A stretch of 64,000 nucleotides of DNA from Agrostemma githago (GCA_958450325.1 OY288256.1:10185057-10249056), one strand, 5' to 3'; positions 23,335-34,484 are shown, numbered from the stretch's first letter. Program-made: numbers and translations. The notes: generated by a model from the sequence alone, not told the origin.

Positions 23335-24956
23335 TGATAAGTGTAGTTTGTAGTGCCTATTTGTTGTGTTTTGGTCCCTTTTTCCTTGTGGAATCGCTCC
23401 TTTGGAGCGATTCATGGGCTTCTTATGCTTCCTTTAGTTCGTTTCAGGTTCCCGAGGCCGAATTGGAAGAGTTGGAGCGATTCCGACTCAATACATACAC
23501 ATTTTGGAGCCAACGAGATAAAGGAACGATGACTCGAGACCTTGGAATCGACCCCGAGACCTTGGGATCCAATCCCGAGCCTCCGAGACCCGATCCCGAG
23601 TCCCGAGAATCGGTGGGAAGCCCATGAGAGGCAAGGAAGGACCAAAGAGCTCTTAAGGGAGGCCTACAAAGACCCATCCCGTTCGGGATGGCCTCATCCC
23701 GTTCGGGATGAAGGAAGCATGAAGAGCGGCTACTGTGAGCCCATCCCGATCGGGAAAGTCCTTCCCGACCGGGAAGGGTGGCCCATCCCGATCGGGACCA
23801 ACTCATCCCGACCGGGATGAGCCCAGTTCAGGCCCGTGAATGCTCCTTTCTTCTCCTTTCATTTGTAACCCTATTTATACCCTTCCTCTTGTAATCATAA
23901 TACATGCACCCTTATATCCTTAAAACCCTAGACTACTTTAGGTTAGATTAGATTAGATTAGTGTAGATTAGTCGGTAATTAGTAGTTAATCGTAGATTAG
24001 TGCTTGTATTAAGGATCTCTTGAAGAATCCATCCAAGCTTGACAACCTTGGTGGATGAATTTGGGTTATCTTCTATGCAAGTGTTCTCCTTTTCATTCCT
24101 TTGTAGTTGGTACAATCTTTCTCATCCTTTTACTCTTAATCTTTGTTTATTTCATTCAAGTTTCCATCTTTGTTATAGTTTGTTCTTATTCTTGTTAGTT
24201 TCATAATGATAGTTTTGTTGTTTGTTTTGATTCCTCTTGTTAGTGTTAGTTTTAGTTTGATTATGTTAGAGTAGTGTTCTTGCTAGGGTTAGTAAGGTGA
24301 TTAGGGTGTTAATTGGGTGATTAAGGGTTGGTTAGAGATGTTGGTGGAAGATTTGGGTTTCCTCTTGTTTGATGCACATCACATGTTTGTTGAATTGCTT
24401 GAATGACTAAGTATGTGCGAATGCTTGTTTTCTTGCCTTTCTTTTGTGGGTGTTAGTTTGTTGTGGGTTCGGTCCCCTCACTAAGTTGCGAGAGCCCGGT
24501 AAGGACGACCTCTAGGCCGGTCTAAGTTGCGAGAGCCTGGAATCCGACCTAGGACCATAGCGCGCTAGAACCCCGAGTGTGTTGAGTATCGCCGAGATGG
24601 GTTTTAGGTGAAACCTCTAGGTGAGTCTAAGTTGCGAGAGCCCGGACCAACCTAGATTACCCTACTACCTCCTTCACTCTAGTCCTCCCTTGACCATTCC
24701 ATTAGCCCTTTGACCCCGACCTAATCCTAGCCCGTTCTCCTTTGTTTGCTTTCTCCTTAGACTTAGTCTTTGTCTAGCTTTCTCCCCCTCTATCATTCTC
24801 TAGTTTAGCTCGTTGACTTAGTCTCGTATTTGGGCCGACTTAGTCTAGACGCCTCTTACCGTCCCCGTGGATTCGACCCGACTTACCCTATCTACCCTAG
24901 TTAGGTTAGCCGGTTATATTATTGACGGTTGGGACGTGACGAATCCCTCACCATCA
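23335..24956 (+). repeat. 5' LTR of E2
   Basis: It starts TGATAAGTGTAG and ends CACCATCA. It holds a cluster of TCCCGATCGGGA-type palindromes (23681-23822), a TATA-like CTATTTATAC (23871-23880), and GTTGCGAGAGCC repeated near 24483, 24525 and 24628. Confidence 0.95.
23681..23822 (+). repeat. Palindrome cluster in the E2 5' LTR
   Basis: Six close copies of ATCCCG(T/A/C)(T/C)CGGGA(T/A) words, mostly exact 10-14-mer palindromes, are spaced about 10-40 bases apart. They end about 50 bases before the TATA-like box at 23871. Confidence 0.85.
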
Positions 24957-24959
24957 ATT

Positions 24960-24978
24960 TGGCGCCGCTGCCGGGGAC
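24960..24978 (+). promoter_or_regulatory. Primer-binding site of E2
   Basis: TGGCGCCGCTGCCGGGGAC starts three bases after the 5' LTR. It fits the tRNA-Asp-type site used by many Athila/Tat-related elements. Confidence 0.85.
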
Positions 24979-25211
24979 GGTGCTAGTTTAGACTTTGTTT
25001 TCCTATTTGCTTGACTTTGTCTTTGTGTTTGTGTTTTCTTTTTTTTCTTTTTGGTTACTTTGCTTCTTCTGTGTGTGGTTTATTTCTCTCTTGTCTAGTG
25101 CCCAAAAAGCACTAGACTTCTCACGTTTGTTCTTAGTCTACAGTTTGTGCTTAGAGGTGGTGATTATCTTCTTCTTGCAACTCAGAGCCGCTTAAACGGA
25201 CGGTTGCTAGG

Positions 25212-26558
25212 ATGAGTGGTTTCCAACCGGGTATGGACTACGATTTTCGAGCAAGCATGGGGTTTGATCTAAACTCCACACACTCGGGAGCCGATATGAG
25301 CTACCACTCTTCTTCCTTGAACCAAAGCTATGACATGACGTCCTTCTACCATGATCAAGCTTCTTGGGGTAATCAAGATGGGTATGATCCTCAAGAGTAT
25401 GAATATGGCTACCAACAAGTGAATGATTATCACTCCTACGACCATGGTGGCTATTACTCGAGCTATGATTGTGAACCCACCATGTTCAATCAAGATTCAC
25501 CATATGGAAGCCAGTACCCCCAAGACCCACAATATTACCCTCCACCCCAACCACAATATGAACCCTATGACCCACAATACTACCAACCACCCCAACCTTG
25601 CTACCAACAATATGATGCCCCGCCCCTTGGGCATCATCAAGATTATGAAAGAGCTTTACAAGACCCCAATGACCACCAAATGCCAAGCTCGGAGTTTCAT
25701 CATTCGATGCTTCAAATGCAAAGGAGCCTTCAAGAAACGGCCATTCAATTGCGAAAACAACAAGAGGAATTAATGGCCCAAATTCGAAGGGGAAACGAGG
25801 CGAGGAATGCTCATTTAAATGCATTAGCGGTTCAAACCGTAATGTCTTTATCCCGAGCATCACATTTAGATGGAGGGTGCCCACTTGAGAGAGCGGAGCA
25901 ACCTAATTACGAAGCCGCCGATGTAGTTCCCTTTGAGAGAGAGATTTGCTTTGAAGAACCTCAATCGTCTACCCAAAAAGAGACGAATGAGGAGATGACT
26001 CTTGGTGAAGGCATCATTGGTGAAGAATTGGAGGAGGATAGTGAGTGGGATGGTTTGGTGGAGTTTGTAGAGTTGTTGGGTGAGATTGTTAGCCTTGAGT
26101 TGCCCTTATGCGATAATGTGGATATGCATCAAGAGCCCCTTGCTAGTACACCGAGAGATGGTTTGGAAGAGATTGAAACCGCCGGTAGAAGTTTCGATTC
26201 TCTCCTCCATGACGATGTGTGGCCAAGTGATGAAGATGGGGAACCACAACTTGAGGCAAGTGTGGGGGTGTACAACGAGGAAATGAGGCCAAAACCGCTT
26301 TTTGTGCCTTGTTTCTTGGAGATGAAGCTTGCTTGTGATTGGAGGCAATGCTTAGGGAGGGAGAGTTCGGTGAAGCTCGTAGGATGGAGAGACCCCGGAG
26401 ACTACTATGAAGATGATGTCGGGTCTTGGGGATCCTACTTCTTGCCTCCTCCTTGGAGGCCGTGGAGGTCGGTTAAGCTCGAACGCTTCTTGGGCCTTCA
26501 CTACGATGTCGGTAGCGCGTTCGACTTGCTCCTCCATGCCCTTGAGGGCTATGGTTGA
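25212..26558 (+). CDS. E2 ORF of unknown function, 448 residues
   Basis: This is an intact ORF 230 bases inside the primer-binding site. Residues 1-150 are rich in Tyr, Gln, Pro, Ser and Asp with repeated Y-D-P-Q-Y-Y-Q-P-P-Q words, prion-like in composition. Residues about 160-215 form a predicted coiled coil (MLQMQRSLQETAIQLRKQQE ...). Residues 225-340 are acidic. The last 100 are Trp/Pro-rich and end FDLLLHALEGYG. I see no zinc knuckle, protease, RT or integrase motif and no signal peptide. It takes the place of gag, so an RNA-binding or particle-forming role is a guess. E3 has an ORF in the same place ending FDLLLRALTCSD, a weak but suggestive match. Confidence 0.7.
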   Translation: MSGFQPGMDYDFRASMGFDLNSTHSGADMSYHSSSLNQSYDMTSFYHDQASWGNQDGYDPQEYEYGYQQVNDYHSYDHGGYYSSYDCEPTMFNQDSPYGSQYPQDPQYYPPPQPQYEPYDPQYYQPPQPCYQQYDAPPLGHHQDYERALQDPNDHQMPSSEFHHSMLQMQRSLQETAIQLRKQQEELMAQIRRGNEARNAHLNALAVQTVMSLSRASHLDGGCPLERAEQPNYEAADVVPFEREICFEEPQSSTQKETNEEMTLGEGIIGEELEEDSEWDGLVEFVELLGEIVSLELPLCDNVDMHQEPLASTPRDGLEEIETAGRSFDSLLHDDVWPSDEDGEPQLEASVGVYNEEMRPKPLFVPCFLEMKLACDWRQCLGRESSVKLVGWRDPGDYYEDDVGSWGSYFLPPPWRPWRSVKLERFLGLHYDVGSAFDLLLHALEGYG

Positions 26559-26583
26559 AGAATGGAGTCCACCATCCTAGGTT

Positions 26584-26608
26584 TGACGGAGTTCCTAAAA
26601 GAACCGTC
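26584..26608 (+). other. Hairpin just after the E2 ORF
   Basis: GACG-ga-GTTC-CTAAAA-GAAC-CGTC forms two 4-bp helices with a 2-base bulge, starting 26 bases after the stop codon. Confidence 0.5.
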
Positions 26609-26882
26609 ATGTTGTATATTCCCCTCCTCTCTTCTTTAGAGTACTTGTGCTTGTAATTGTGTTTTATCTCTTGATTTTGGTAGTTTTGTGATATTCTTGT
26701 AATTGATTTGGTATTTTTATGAGCGATGTGAGGGAGTGAATTTGATGTTTTGTTTGAGTTTATTGTGATAGGTGAAGTGAAGGTGACTCCTAGAAAGGAG
26801 TGGTCGATGATGGAGTTTGGTTTGCGAGCGAGGAAGTCGGTTTTTGAAGCTTTGATAAGCTTTTGGACTTGGGGAAGCAAAG

Positions 26883-27076
26883 AAGACTCATCCCGACCGG
26901 GAAGAGGGCTTCCCGATCGGGAAGGATGAAGAATCCCGATCGGGAAGGAGCCATCCCGATCGGGATGAAGGTGCTGAAATCCGGACTTACTGGAGTGTGT
27001 TCCCGACCGGGACGAGAGCTTCCCGATCGGGACGGGTTCATCAACCCGATCGGGACCATCCATCCCGACCGGGATG
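26883..27076 (+). repeat. Second palindrome cluster inside E2
   Basis: About eight copies of the same TCCCGATCGGGA / TCCCGACCGGGA palindrome as in the LTR lie 325 bases after the ORF stop. The spacing is irregular (8-35 bases). Between the copies the sequence is unrelated to the LTR, so it is not simply a piece of LTR. Confidence 0.85.
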
Positions 27077-27418
27077 GTCCCTTTGTCTCCACCCATCCAT
27101 ATGCCCCCTCCCAACCTCCCTACTCCTCCTTCCTCCTATCATATGACCCGTACACCTCACCTCTCACCGGATCCACATCAAATCCCACCCCCTTCACACC
27201 CTCTACCATACGTTTTATCGAGAATGAAGCGGAAAAGCAATGATGAAGACAAGCAAGCGCCTTTATTGTTCATTGAGACGATGGAGCGAGTGAGTTGCTA
27301 ACCGGTCGGTACGGCAACTATCCTTTCTTTTCCGTCTTATATTGCTTGTTTTCCCCTTGTCTATCCCCTTCCCCTTTGTGTCATGGTGGCCTTTGAGGCC
27401 TTGGTATGTTTTGCTCCC

Positions 27419-27650
27419 GACTCTCGATGATGTGATTACATCGAGAGTCATTTCAAAAATCCAAAATTTTTACAAGATTTTCACTTTCTTTTTGAGGATT
27501 TAGTCGGATTTAGGCGGAATCCGGGCTAGGTGACTTGATTACACCTAGCCCTCCCCTCCCATTTCCTTTTATTTCCTTCTTTTTATTTCTTCCCCCATCC
27601 ATATCTTTTTCTTGTCTCGGCCCATGGTGACTTGACTACACCCCGGCCGG
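27419..27650 (+). other. Three hairpins with constant loop and variable stems in E2
   Basis: Hairpin 1: GACTCTCGATG / CATCGAGAGTC (27419-27449, 11 bp) with loop ATGTGATTA. Hairpin 2: GGGCTAGGTG / CACCTAGCCC (27523-27551, 10 bp) with loop ACTTGATTA. Hairpin 3: CGGCC...GGTG / CACC..GGCCG (27618-27649) with loop ACTTGACTA. Stems differ in sequence but stay paired; loops keep the pattern A-N-N-T-G-A-Y-T-A. Confidence 0.75.
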
Positions 27651-27751
27651 ACACCTTCTACCTTTTTCTTCACCTTATTTTTGATTTTTAGCTTTATTTT
27701 CGTAATTTCTTTTCTTTTTCTTTTGTCTCTCCACACCCTACGATCGAGCAT

Positions 27752-27782
27752 GAGGACATGGCTCGATTTAAGTGTGGGGGAG
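27752..27782 (+). promoter_or_regulatory. Internal polypurine-tract-like copy in E2
   Basis: GAGGACATGG...TTTAAGTGTGGGGGAG closely matches the tract next to the 3' LTR (29502-29533: AAGGGCGAGTAAGG..TTAAGTGTGGGGGAG). Confidence 0.6.
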
Positions 27783-29501
27783 CGATATTCTAGCATAGTT
27801 TAGTTTTATTTTCTTAGTTTTTCCGAAAAATCTTAAAAATCCCTAAAAATTGAAAAATTTCACAAAAATCAAAAAGATTTTCTCTTTTGTGTTTTCATTT
27901 TGTGTCCTTGTGTCGTGTTATTGTTGTATTGTGTTTGTTTTGCCTCCCTTTTCCTTATAGGTTGCCTAATCACCGTTAATTTTGGAAAAGCTTTGAAGAA
28001 ATCCGGTAACATCTTCTATCCTTTTTTCCCTCTTTATTTCTTGTGAAGTATTAAAGAAGATTGTGATGAAGGATGCTCGGGTGGAGCTTGTAAAGGTTGT
28101 GGTTGATTGATGGCTTGTGTGGAATATCGGGGTGGTGTTTGTGTTGCGTATGTGTCCGTTTTGTGTTGTTCTTGTTTTGTTGCTCTTTCTTTTTTTCTTT
28201 CGTTCTCGTTGAGTCTTTGTTTGTGTGTTGTGTGTCTTGTGCGTAAACCGTTTTCGAAAACCCGGTTTAGAGATTAGTGTGTGAGTGTCTATTTTCCCTT
28301 CCTAGTAGTGTAAATCGAGTCTTGGACTTTAATCTAGTAGAATGACCCTAAATCAATGAGTTCGTTGGTCCTTTACCTTGAGTCCACCTAGCTTACTAGG
28401 AATTTACTACGGGATTTGCACTTTTGACCGTTATGACCACCCACGGTGTGAAAAGGCCTTGGTTACCGAGTCTCGTCCCCTAGGTGACCGTGTTTAGGAC
28501 TGTCTTGATTAGTCCAAGTTCTCCACTTTTTGTGGGTTTGAAGAGGGATCGCGACCCCCGACTTACCCATTACCCTACCTTCCTCACATACACACACAAT
28601 AACTTGCAATTTGTTGTTTCTCTCTTTCTTAATTGTCAAGAAGTGCCAAAAATGCCAAATCTTGCCAAAAAAGGGCAAAGAAAAGAAAAAAAAAAGAAAA
28701 AGAAAAAAAAAATGAAAGAAAGAAAAGAATGAAGAAAAAGAAAAGGCACAAAAGCCAAAAACAAAATAGAAAAGAAGAAAAAGAAATGGCATGGCAACAA
28801 ACAAATGAAAATGTCAAAAGGAAAGAAAATGCCAAAAGAAAACCCGTCTCACAAAAAGAAATCCTCTCAAAATAAGCCTTTTCCCGACTTTTGCCGTGAA
28901 GAGCCTACCAAAGGACCGAGTCCCTAGGAAGGATGATAGCGGCATTAGTCGGTCTTCCCCCATTTTGCAATATTTCCACCCTTTTTACTTGGACTAGTTA
29001 GGCGGTCTTGGACACGGGACGACCCTCTTGGCTCACGCTAAAGGGGGCGGGGTCTCACTTACCTACAATGTCGACTAACACCGTGGATCATCACTTCCCA
29101 CTCCGCCGATCGTCCCGTAGTACGTTTTTAGAAAGTTAGGAGGACCTAGGTAAGTTACCAATGTTTTTATTGCTTTATCGTCATACTATTAGGGTTTAGT
29201 CCACCTTGGTTTGTATTGCTAGATTGGGAACGTTGTCGCTTACCTCGAGTCCTAAATTGGTGTTTTATTCACCGCTTTTTGAGGGAAGCGGTATTTCTTT
29301 TGTTTTGGGTGCAACCGATTATGTGTTGTTTGTATGTTTGTTTGTTTATGTGTTTTGTGTCCGGTTGCATCCACAGTTTTGTCGCAAGACCCAACTTGCC
29401 TTGCGGAGTGCACTTGTCCTCTAAGTGCACTCGCGTGAGTTGAAGGGGCGTAGGGTGCGCTAATACCCATTCGGCTAGTGTAGTAGTTAGTTTGTGCTTA
29501 C
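27783..29501 (+). other. Non-coding 3' part of the E2 interior
   Basis: No supported ORF. A purine-rich AAAGAAAAAG low-complexity block spans about 28670-28870; reading frames through it are composition artefacts. Before and after it lie GC-richer unique stretches. Confidence 0.6.
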
Positions 29502-29515
29502 TCAAGGGCGAGTAA

Positions 29516-29534
29516 GGGTTAAGTGTGGGGGAGT
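29516..29534 (+). promoter_or_regulatory. Polypurine tract of E2
   Basis: AGTGTGGGGGAGT directly precedes the 3' LTR start TGATAAG. Confidence 0.8.
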
Positions 29535-31155
29535 TGATAAGTGTAGTTTGTAGTGCCTATTTGTTGTGTTTTGGTCCCTTTTTCCTTGTGGAATCGCTTC
29601 TTTGGAGCGATTCATGGGCTTCTTATGCTTCCTTTAGTTCGTTTCAGGTTCCCGAGGCCGAATTGGAATAGTTGGAGCGATTCCGACTCAATACGTACAC
29701 ATTTTGGAGCCAACGAGATAAAGGAACGATGACTCGAGACCTTGGAATCGACCCCGAGACCTTGGGATCCAATCCCGAGCCTCCGAGACCCGATCCCGAG
29801 TCCCGAGAATCGGTGGGAAGCCCATGAGAGGCAAGGAAGGACCAAAGAGCTCTTAAGGGAGGCCTACAAAGACCCATCCCGTTCGGGATGGCCTCATCCC
29901 GTTCGGGATGAAGGAAGCATGAAGAGCGGCTACTGTGAGCCCATCCCGATCGGGAAAGTCCTTCCCGACCGAGAAGGGTGGCCCATCCCGATCGGGACCA
30001 ACTCATCCCAACCGGGATGAGCCCAGTTCAGGCCCGTGAATGCTCCTTTCTTCTCCTTTCATTTGTAACCCTATTTATACCCTTCCTCTTGTAATCATAA
30101 TACATGCACCCTTATATCCTTAAAACCCTAGACTACTTTAGGTTAGATTAGATTAGATTAGTGTAGATTAGTCGGTAATTAGTAGTTAATCGTAGATTAG
30201 TGCTTGTATTAAGGATCTCTTGAAGAATCCATCCAAGCTTGACAACCTTGGTGGATGAATTTGGGTTATCTTCTATGCAAGTGTTCTCCTTTTCATTCCT
30301 TTGTAGTTGGTACAATCTTTCTCATCCTTTTACTCTTAATCTTTGTTTATTTCATTCAAGTTTCCATCTTTGTTATAGTTTGTTCTTATTCTTGTTAGTT
30401 TCATAATGATAGTTTTGTTGTTTGTTTTGATTCCTCTTGTTAGTGTTAGTTTTAGTTTGATTATGTTAGAGTAGTGTTCTTGCTATGGTTAGTAAGGTGA
30501 TTAGGGTGTTAATTGGGTGATTAAGGGTTGGTTAGAGATGTTGGTGAAAGATTTGGGTTTCCTCTTGTTTGATGCACATCACATGTTTGTTGAATTGCTT
30601 GAATGACTAAGTATGTGCGAATGCTTGTTTTCTTGCATTTCTTTTGTGGGTGTTCGTTTGTTGTGGGTTCGGTCCCCTCACTAAGTTGCGAGAGCCCGGT
30701 GAGGAAGACCTCTAGGCCGGTCTAAGTTGCGAGAGCCCGGATCCGACCTAGGACCATAGCGCGCTAGAACCCCGAGTGTGTTGAGTATCGCCGAGATGGG
30801 TTTTAGGTGAAACCTCTAGGTGAGTCTAAGTTGCGAGAGCCCGGACCAACCTAGATTACCCTACTACCTCCTTCACTCTAGTCCTCCCTTGACCATTCCA
30901 TTGCCCCTTTGACTTCGACCTAATCCTAGCCCGTTCTCCTTTGTTTGCTTTCTCCTTAGACTTAGTCTTAGTCTAGCTTTCTCCCCCTCTATCATTCTCT
31001 AGTTTAGCTCGTTGACTTAGTCTCGTATTTGGGCCGACTTAGTCTAGACGCCTCTTACCGTCCCCGTGGATTCGACCCGACTTACCCTATCTACCCTAGT
31101 TAGGTTAGCCGGTTATATTATTGACGGTTGGGACGTGACGAATCCCTCACCATCA
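29535..31155 (+). repeat. 3' LTR of E2
   Basis: Near-identical copy of 23335-24956 with the palindrome cluster at about 29875-30020. Confidence 0.95.
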
Positions 31156-31160
31156 GTTTG

Positions 31161-32810
31161 CACATCTTCGAATGTAGCGCAAGGATACTTGGTGAGATCT
31201 TTGTAAAGATCCGAATCCTAGAGAAGCCCTTGACGGAAGGCTTCTATGGCGGTGGCCACGTCACATCTGGAAATAGTCATTTTCTCCCTGTTGAATCTGT
31301 TGAGGAAATCTCGCGTAGACTCCTCGAATTTCTGCACCACCCGATATAGATCACTAGTCTGTTTCTCTGGCTTTCTGCTGCTGGCGAACTGTTGGTTGAA
31401 GGCATTAACCAGATCAGCAAAGGAGGTGATACTTCTGTTCGGCAGGCCAACGAACCAGTGGAGGGCTGCTCCTGAGAGGGTGGAGCCAAACCCTTTGCAC
31501 ATGCAGACTTCCTTCAGAGGCCCTGTGGCGATTACCACCATCATTTTCTGCTTGTACTGGTTGATGTGATCCAAGGGGTCTGCAGTGCCATCATAGAGCG
31601 TCATGGCTGGTGGCACAAAGCCCTTGGGCACAGCAACGTAGACCAGATCATCAATGAAGGGTGAGTCTGCATAGCTGTCTCTGGCTGCTCTCTCCAGGGG
31701 GCGCGACATTCCAGGAATTTTGTTGATCAGCTCCCTCAGCTCTTTCAGTTCTTGGTACTGCTGGTCTGCAGCGCTATTAGTTCCTGAAAGAGGGTTAGAG
31801 GAAGGAGGGAAAAAACTGAAGGGTGTACTTCCTGTCTGGGGTCCTCCAAGGTGTAGACTGTTTGGAGGAGGCGGCGGAGGGAACGCAACTACTTCAGGTC
31901 CGGGCTGCCACTCTGGTGCTTGCTGGAACGAGGCTCTGGATGGCCAGGTTACTCCAGGAAGCGGACTGTTGCCGATAGTCGACGGGTTGACTGGCGCTTC
32001 TGGCTGCGATCTTGGCGCCTGTTGGTTGGGAGTAGATCTTGCCCACGCCCCTCTAGTGGGTTGGTTGTTGGACAAGGGATACATTCCTGGTGATTGCGCT
32101 GGTTGCCATCCTGGCGTTTGATGGACTGGGGTACCTGTAAGAGATAATGAATTAGTCTCTCGGTTTTCAATGCCGGAGAAGAGATTACCTGAGACGCACG
32201 ATCTGTCGGGTGTGGGCCCATGGGTCAGGTAGCCTAGCCCTTGTGGCACAACGGTTTGGATGAGTGGTGATAGTTCCAGATCCAGCCTAGTGACCACCTT
32301 TTGAGGAATCGCCCTGGAGGTTTGCCCACTGACGGCGGGTTCTCTGTGGAAGCTTGGCTCTCCTCCAGATATCATAGGCAGGATCTCTGGCGACGGCTGG
32401 ACTGGAGCGGATGGTGGTCTTGATGCCGCTTTTATCTGAGCCCTGATGTCCCGGTTGTCCTTCTGCAAGGTCTTCATCGCTTGCTGCAGAGTGTTGATCC
32501 CCTGAAGTATCTCCATCACAGGATCTGGGGCTGACGGAATTCTGAGGGCATCTCCATACAACCCTCCATGAGCCGGTGTCTTGGATGACGCACCCTCTTT
32601 ACTAGTTCTGAAAGGGTTAAGCGTCCTTGATGTTGGGGGCCCTTGAGGTGGTCTGGAGGTTGCTGGTGTATGCCCTGCCGTCAGACTGACAGGGGTCGCC
32701 TGAGTGGATGGTGCGATGAACGGGCTTGCTGCCCCTGAGGACGGCGTTCCTCCAGCAGGCTGGATGAAGGCATCTTGGCTACTGACAAGGTTTTGATCGG
32801 ATCCAGACAT
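31161..32810 (-). pseudogene. Gag N-terminal part of the Tat element, cut by E2
   Basis: The start at 32810 lies 50 bases after the primer-binding site. A long Pro/Ser-rich N-terminal region is followed by the retrotransposon gag domain (MTLYDGTADPLDHINQYKQKM, GAALHWFVGLPNRSITSFADL, FNQQFASSRKPEKQTSDLYRV, RFNREKMTI). A TAG at 31218 interrupts it shortly before E2. The frame resumes on the other side of E2 at 23329. Confidence 0.9.
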
Positions 32811-32859
32811 GATGGTAGGTTACTTCACTGTAGAATTTTGGCTAGCAAACGATCACTTT

Positions 32860-32877
32860 GCCCCACGGTGGGCGCCA
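32860..32877 (-). promoter_or_regulatory. tRNA primer-binding site of the Tat element
   Basis: On the minus strand TGGCGCCCACCGTGGGGC follows three bases after the 5' LTR. This is a primer-binding sequence of the type seen in many Tat elements. Confidence 0.8.
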
Positions 32878-32880
32878 AAT

Positions 32881-33601
32881 TGTTTTGGTAAAAATTTACC
32901 GGATTACGATTTAAGTTGCGGGTTAAAGTGATCGGGCCAACGTTTCGCTAACTAATAGAATGAATCGAATCTGCAAATGAACGAATGACAAAGAAAGTAA
33001 AGAGACACGAGGATTGGTGACGCGGAAACCCAATGTGGGAAAAACCGCGGGGGGAGTCGGAATCCAGCCAAGTATCTACTATGAATGAAGAGAACGAATA
33101 AAGAATACAAGTATTGATTTTAGGCTATCGGATGAAATATGTTGCTAGTATGCTTTATTGGAGTTGAGGTTTTTGGAAGACGGGTTTTATGATCCCTTTG
33201 TTCTTGTCGTTGCGCTTATATCTCCTCCCTTTCCCTTAGGTCGTTGTATGTAACGTTTTTCTTCTCTTTCTCCTGATTTCTCTCCTGCTCTGGTGGCACT
33301 ACCCTAGAATCTAGGGAGTTGTTGGTTGACTGGGTCCTTTGTTTGGGGTAGGGTTATTTTTGGTGGTTGGGCTATCTTCGGCCCACTTTTGGGATTTGGC
33401 TGCTGCTCGGCCCAATGTTGTTGCTGGACTTTATTCCTGCGTTGCCTCGTTGACTTTCCCTTGTATCGGGTTCCCAACTTTTATGACTTTGACTTTTGAC
33501 TTTCGAGTGTTATTCCGTAGTTTCTTTGTATATGATCCTTTGACTTTTTGACCGTAAGTATTCCACGTCATTTCTTGAGGAAGCGGAATTTATCCCAAAC
33601 A
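32881..33601 (-). repeat. 5' LTR of the Tat element (element is on the minus strand)
   Basis: This is the partner of 14824-15544, of equal length with about 20 substitutions. The primer-binding site lies directly inside it. Confidence 0.95.
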
Positions 33602-33639
33602 ACTCCCATGAATTTCACGGGTCCATGCACTAGTTAGTA

Positions 33640-33730
33640 CTCCCTCCCATTCTTTGGATTCCTACCATTTGATTAAAATACTACTCACATATAATCAACT
33701 TATGGTAGGAATCCAAAGAATGGGAGGGAG
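33640..33730. mobile_element. Short Stowaway MITE
   Basis: A 91-bp near-perfect inverted repeat: CTCCCTCCCATTCTTTGG at one end and its reverse complement at the other. It is flanked by TA at 33638-33639 and 33731-33732. Confidence 0.85.
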
Positions 33731-33732
33731 TA

Positions 33733-34122
33733 TGTGTTAAAATTAAAGGCTTGGGTGGACTTAGTCCCTTATACATTAACTGTGTATTTCTTGTGTTTGA
33801 TGTTTTAATGCATACTTTTCTCTACTATTTTTTTTCAATTTTTTTTCCCACTTTGTTTTATGATCATAACACGAAATTCTGATCACCGTTGATTTGAGTT
33901 GTAGGTTGTTTAGAATATTGCTAACTCGTGGTTAAAAATTTGTACTTTTATCGACTATATTTTAAACTGGCCTTAGCTTGATTTATTTAACAATGTTAAT
34001 TTACATTTTAAATTGATAACCTAATTAATTCACCTCTTCACCTCTTTAATGAAGTGAGTCTTGAATTCTTCTCAAATTTCGACTACTAAATGACTAAGTG
34101 ATAGAAAAACTTAGTAAGGTCA
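33733..34122. other. Stretch without recognised feature
   Basis: AT-rich DNA between the MITE and the hAT-like left end. Possibly remaining CACTA or original intron sequence. Confidence 0.4.
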
Positions 34123-34484
34123 TATGCGGGTAGGGATAGCAACGGACCAGATCCGCATTAATCCAGATCCATATCCGCATCTCTATCAGTGGATCAAGAT
34201 CCGGTCCAGATCTGATGGATCCGAACCAAATATGGATAATCTGCAGATCGAAGTTCTTAATTAAAATTTCAGATATGCTAAGTGTACTCATTTATCGTTT
34301 AATAATTCTAATTACCAATTTACCACTCTTATAAATTTATTATAGCACCTCTTAATTTCTTATACAACCACCATGCCGGATCTCAGTGGCGGACTCAGGA
34401 TTTAGGAATGGGGTGCATAATTTTTTTTAGCAAACCAGAAATCTAAATTTGCAAGAAAAAAATAACAAGATAATTCGAGTGTCT

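Larger units (their letters stand above)
23335..31155 (+). mobile_element. E2: young LTR retrotransposon without gag-pol, nested in the Tat gag
   Basis: LTRs are 23335-24956 (1622 bp) and 29535-31155 (1621 bp), with TSD GTTTG at 23330-23334 and 31156-31160. They differ at about 17 sites plus one indel, near 1 percent. That is younger than the Tat element it sits in, as nesting demands. The 4.6-kb interior has one 448-codon ORF, hairpins, palindrome arrays and two polypurine-tract-like copies, but no protease, RT, RNase H or integrase. It fits the broad LARD (large retrotransposon derivative) class and must use enzymes supplied in trans. Confidence 0.92.
14824..33601 (-). mobile_element. Tat-lineage (Retand-like) Ty3/Gypsy retrotransposon, nested host of E2
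   Basis: Two 721-bp LTRs (14824-15544 and 32881-33601) start TG and end CA, with the 5-bp TSD ACTCC at 14819-14823 and 33602-33606. Genes run on the minus strand in the order gag, protease, RT, RNase H, second RNase H, integrase. A spliced ORF on the plus strand follows integrase. The dual RNase H and an antisense ORF between pol and the 3' LTR are Tat hallmarks. The LTRs differ at about 20 sites (near 2.8 percent). Without the E2 insertion the element is about 10.9 kb. It inserted next to the CACTA relic. Confidence 0.92.

Noticed and set aside
23412..23820. Ser/Arg/Gly-rich ORFs on both strands over the E2 LTR palindromes, repeated at 29612-30020 and 26473-27243
   Set aside because: They are translations of TCCCGATCGGGA-type palindromes, present equally on both strands, with no coding constraint.
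28463..28875. Lys/Glu-rich and Phe/Ser-rich ORFs in the E2 interior
   Set aside because: Low-complexity AAAGAAAAAG tract; neither frame resembles a protein family and both strands are open for composition reasons.
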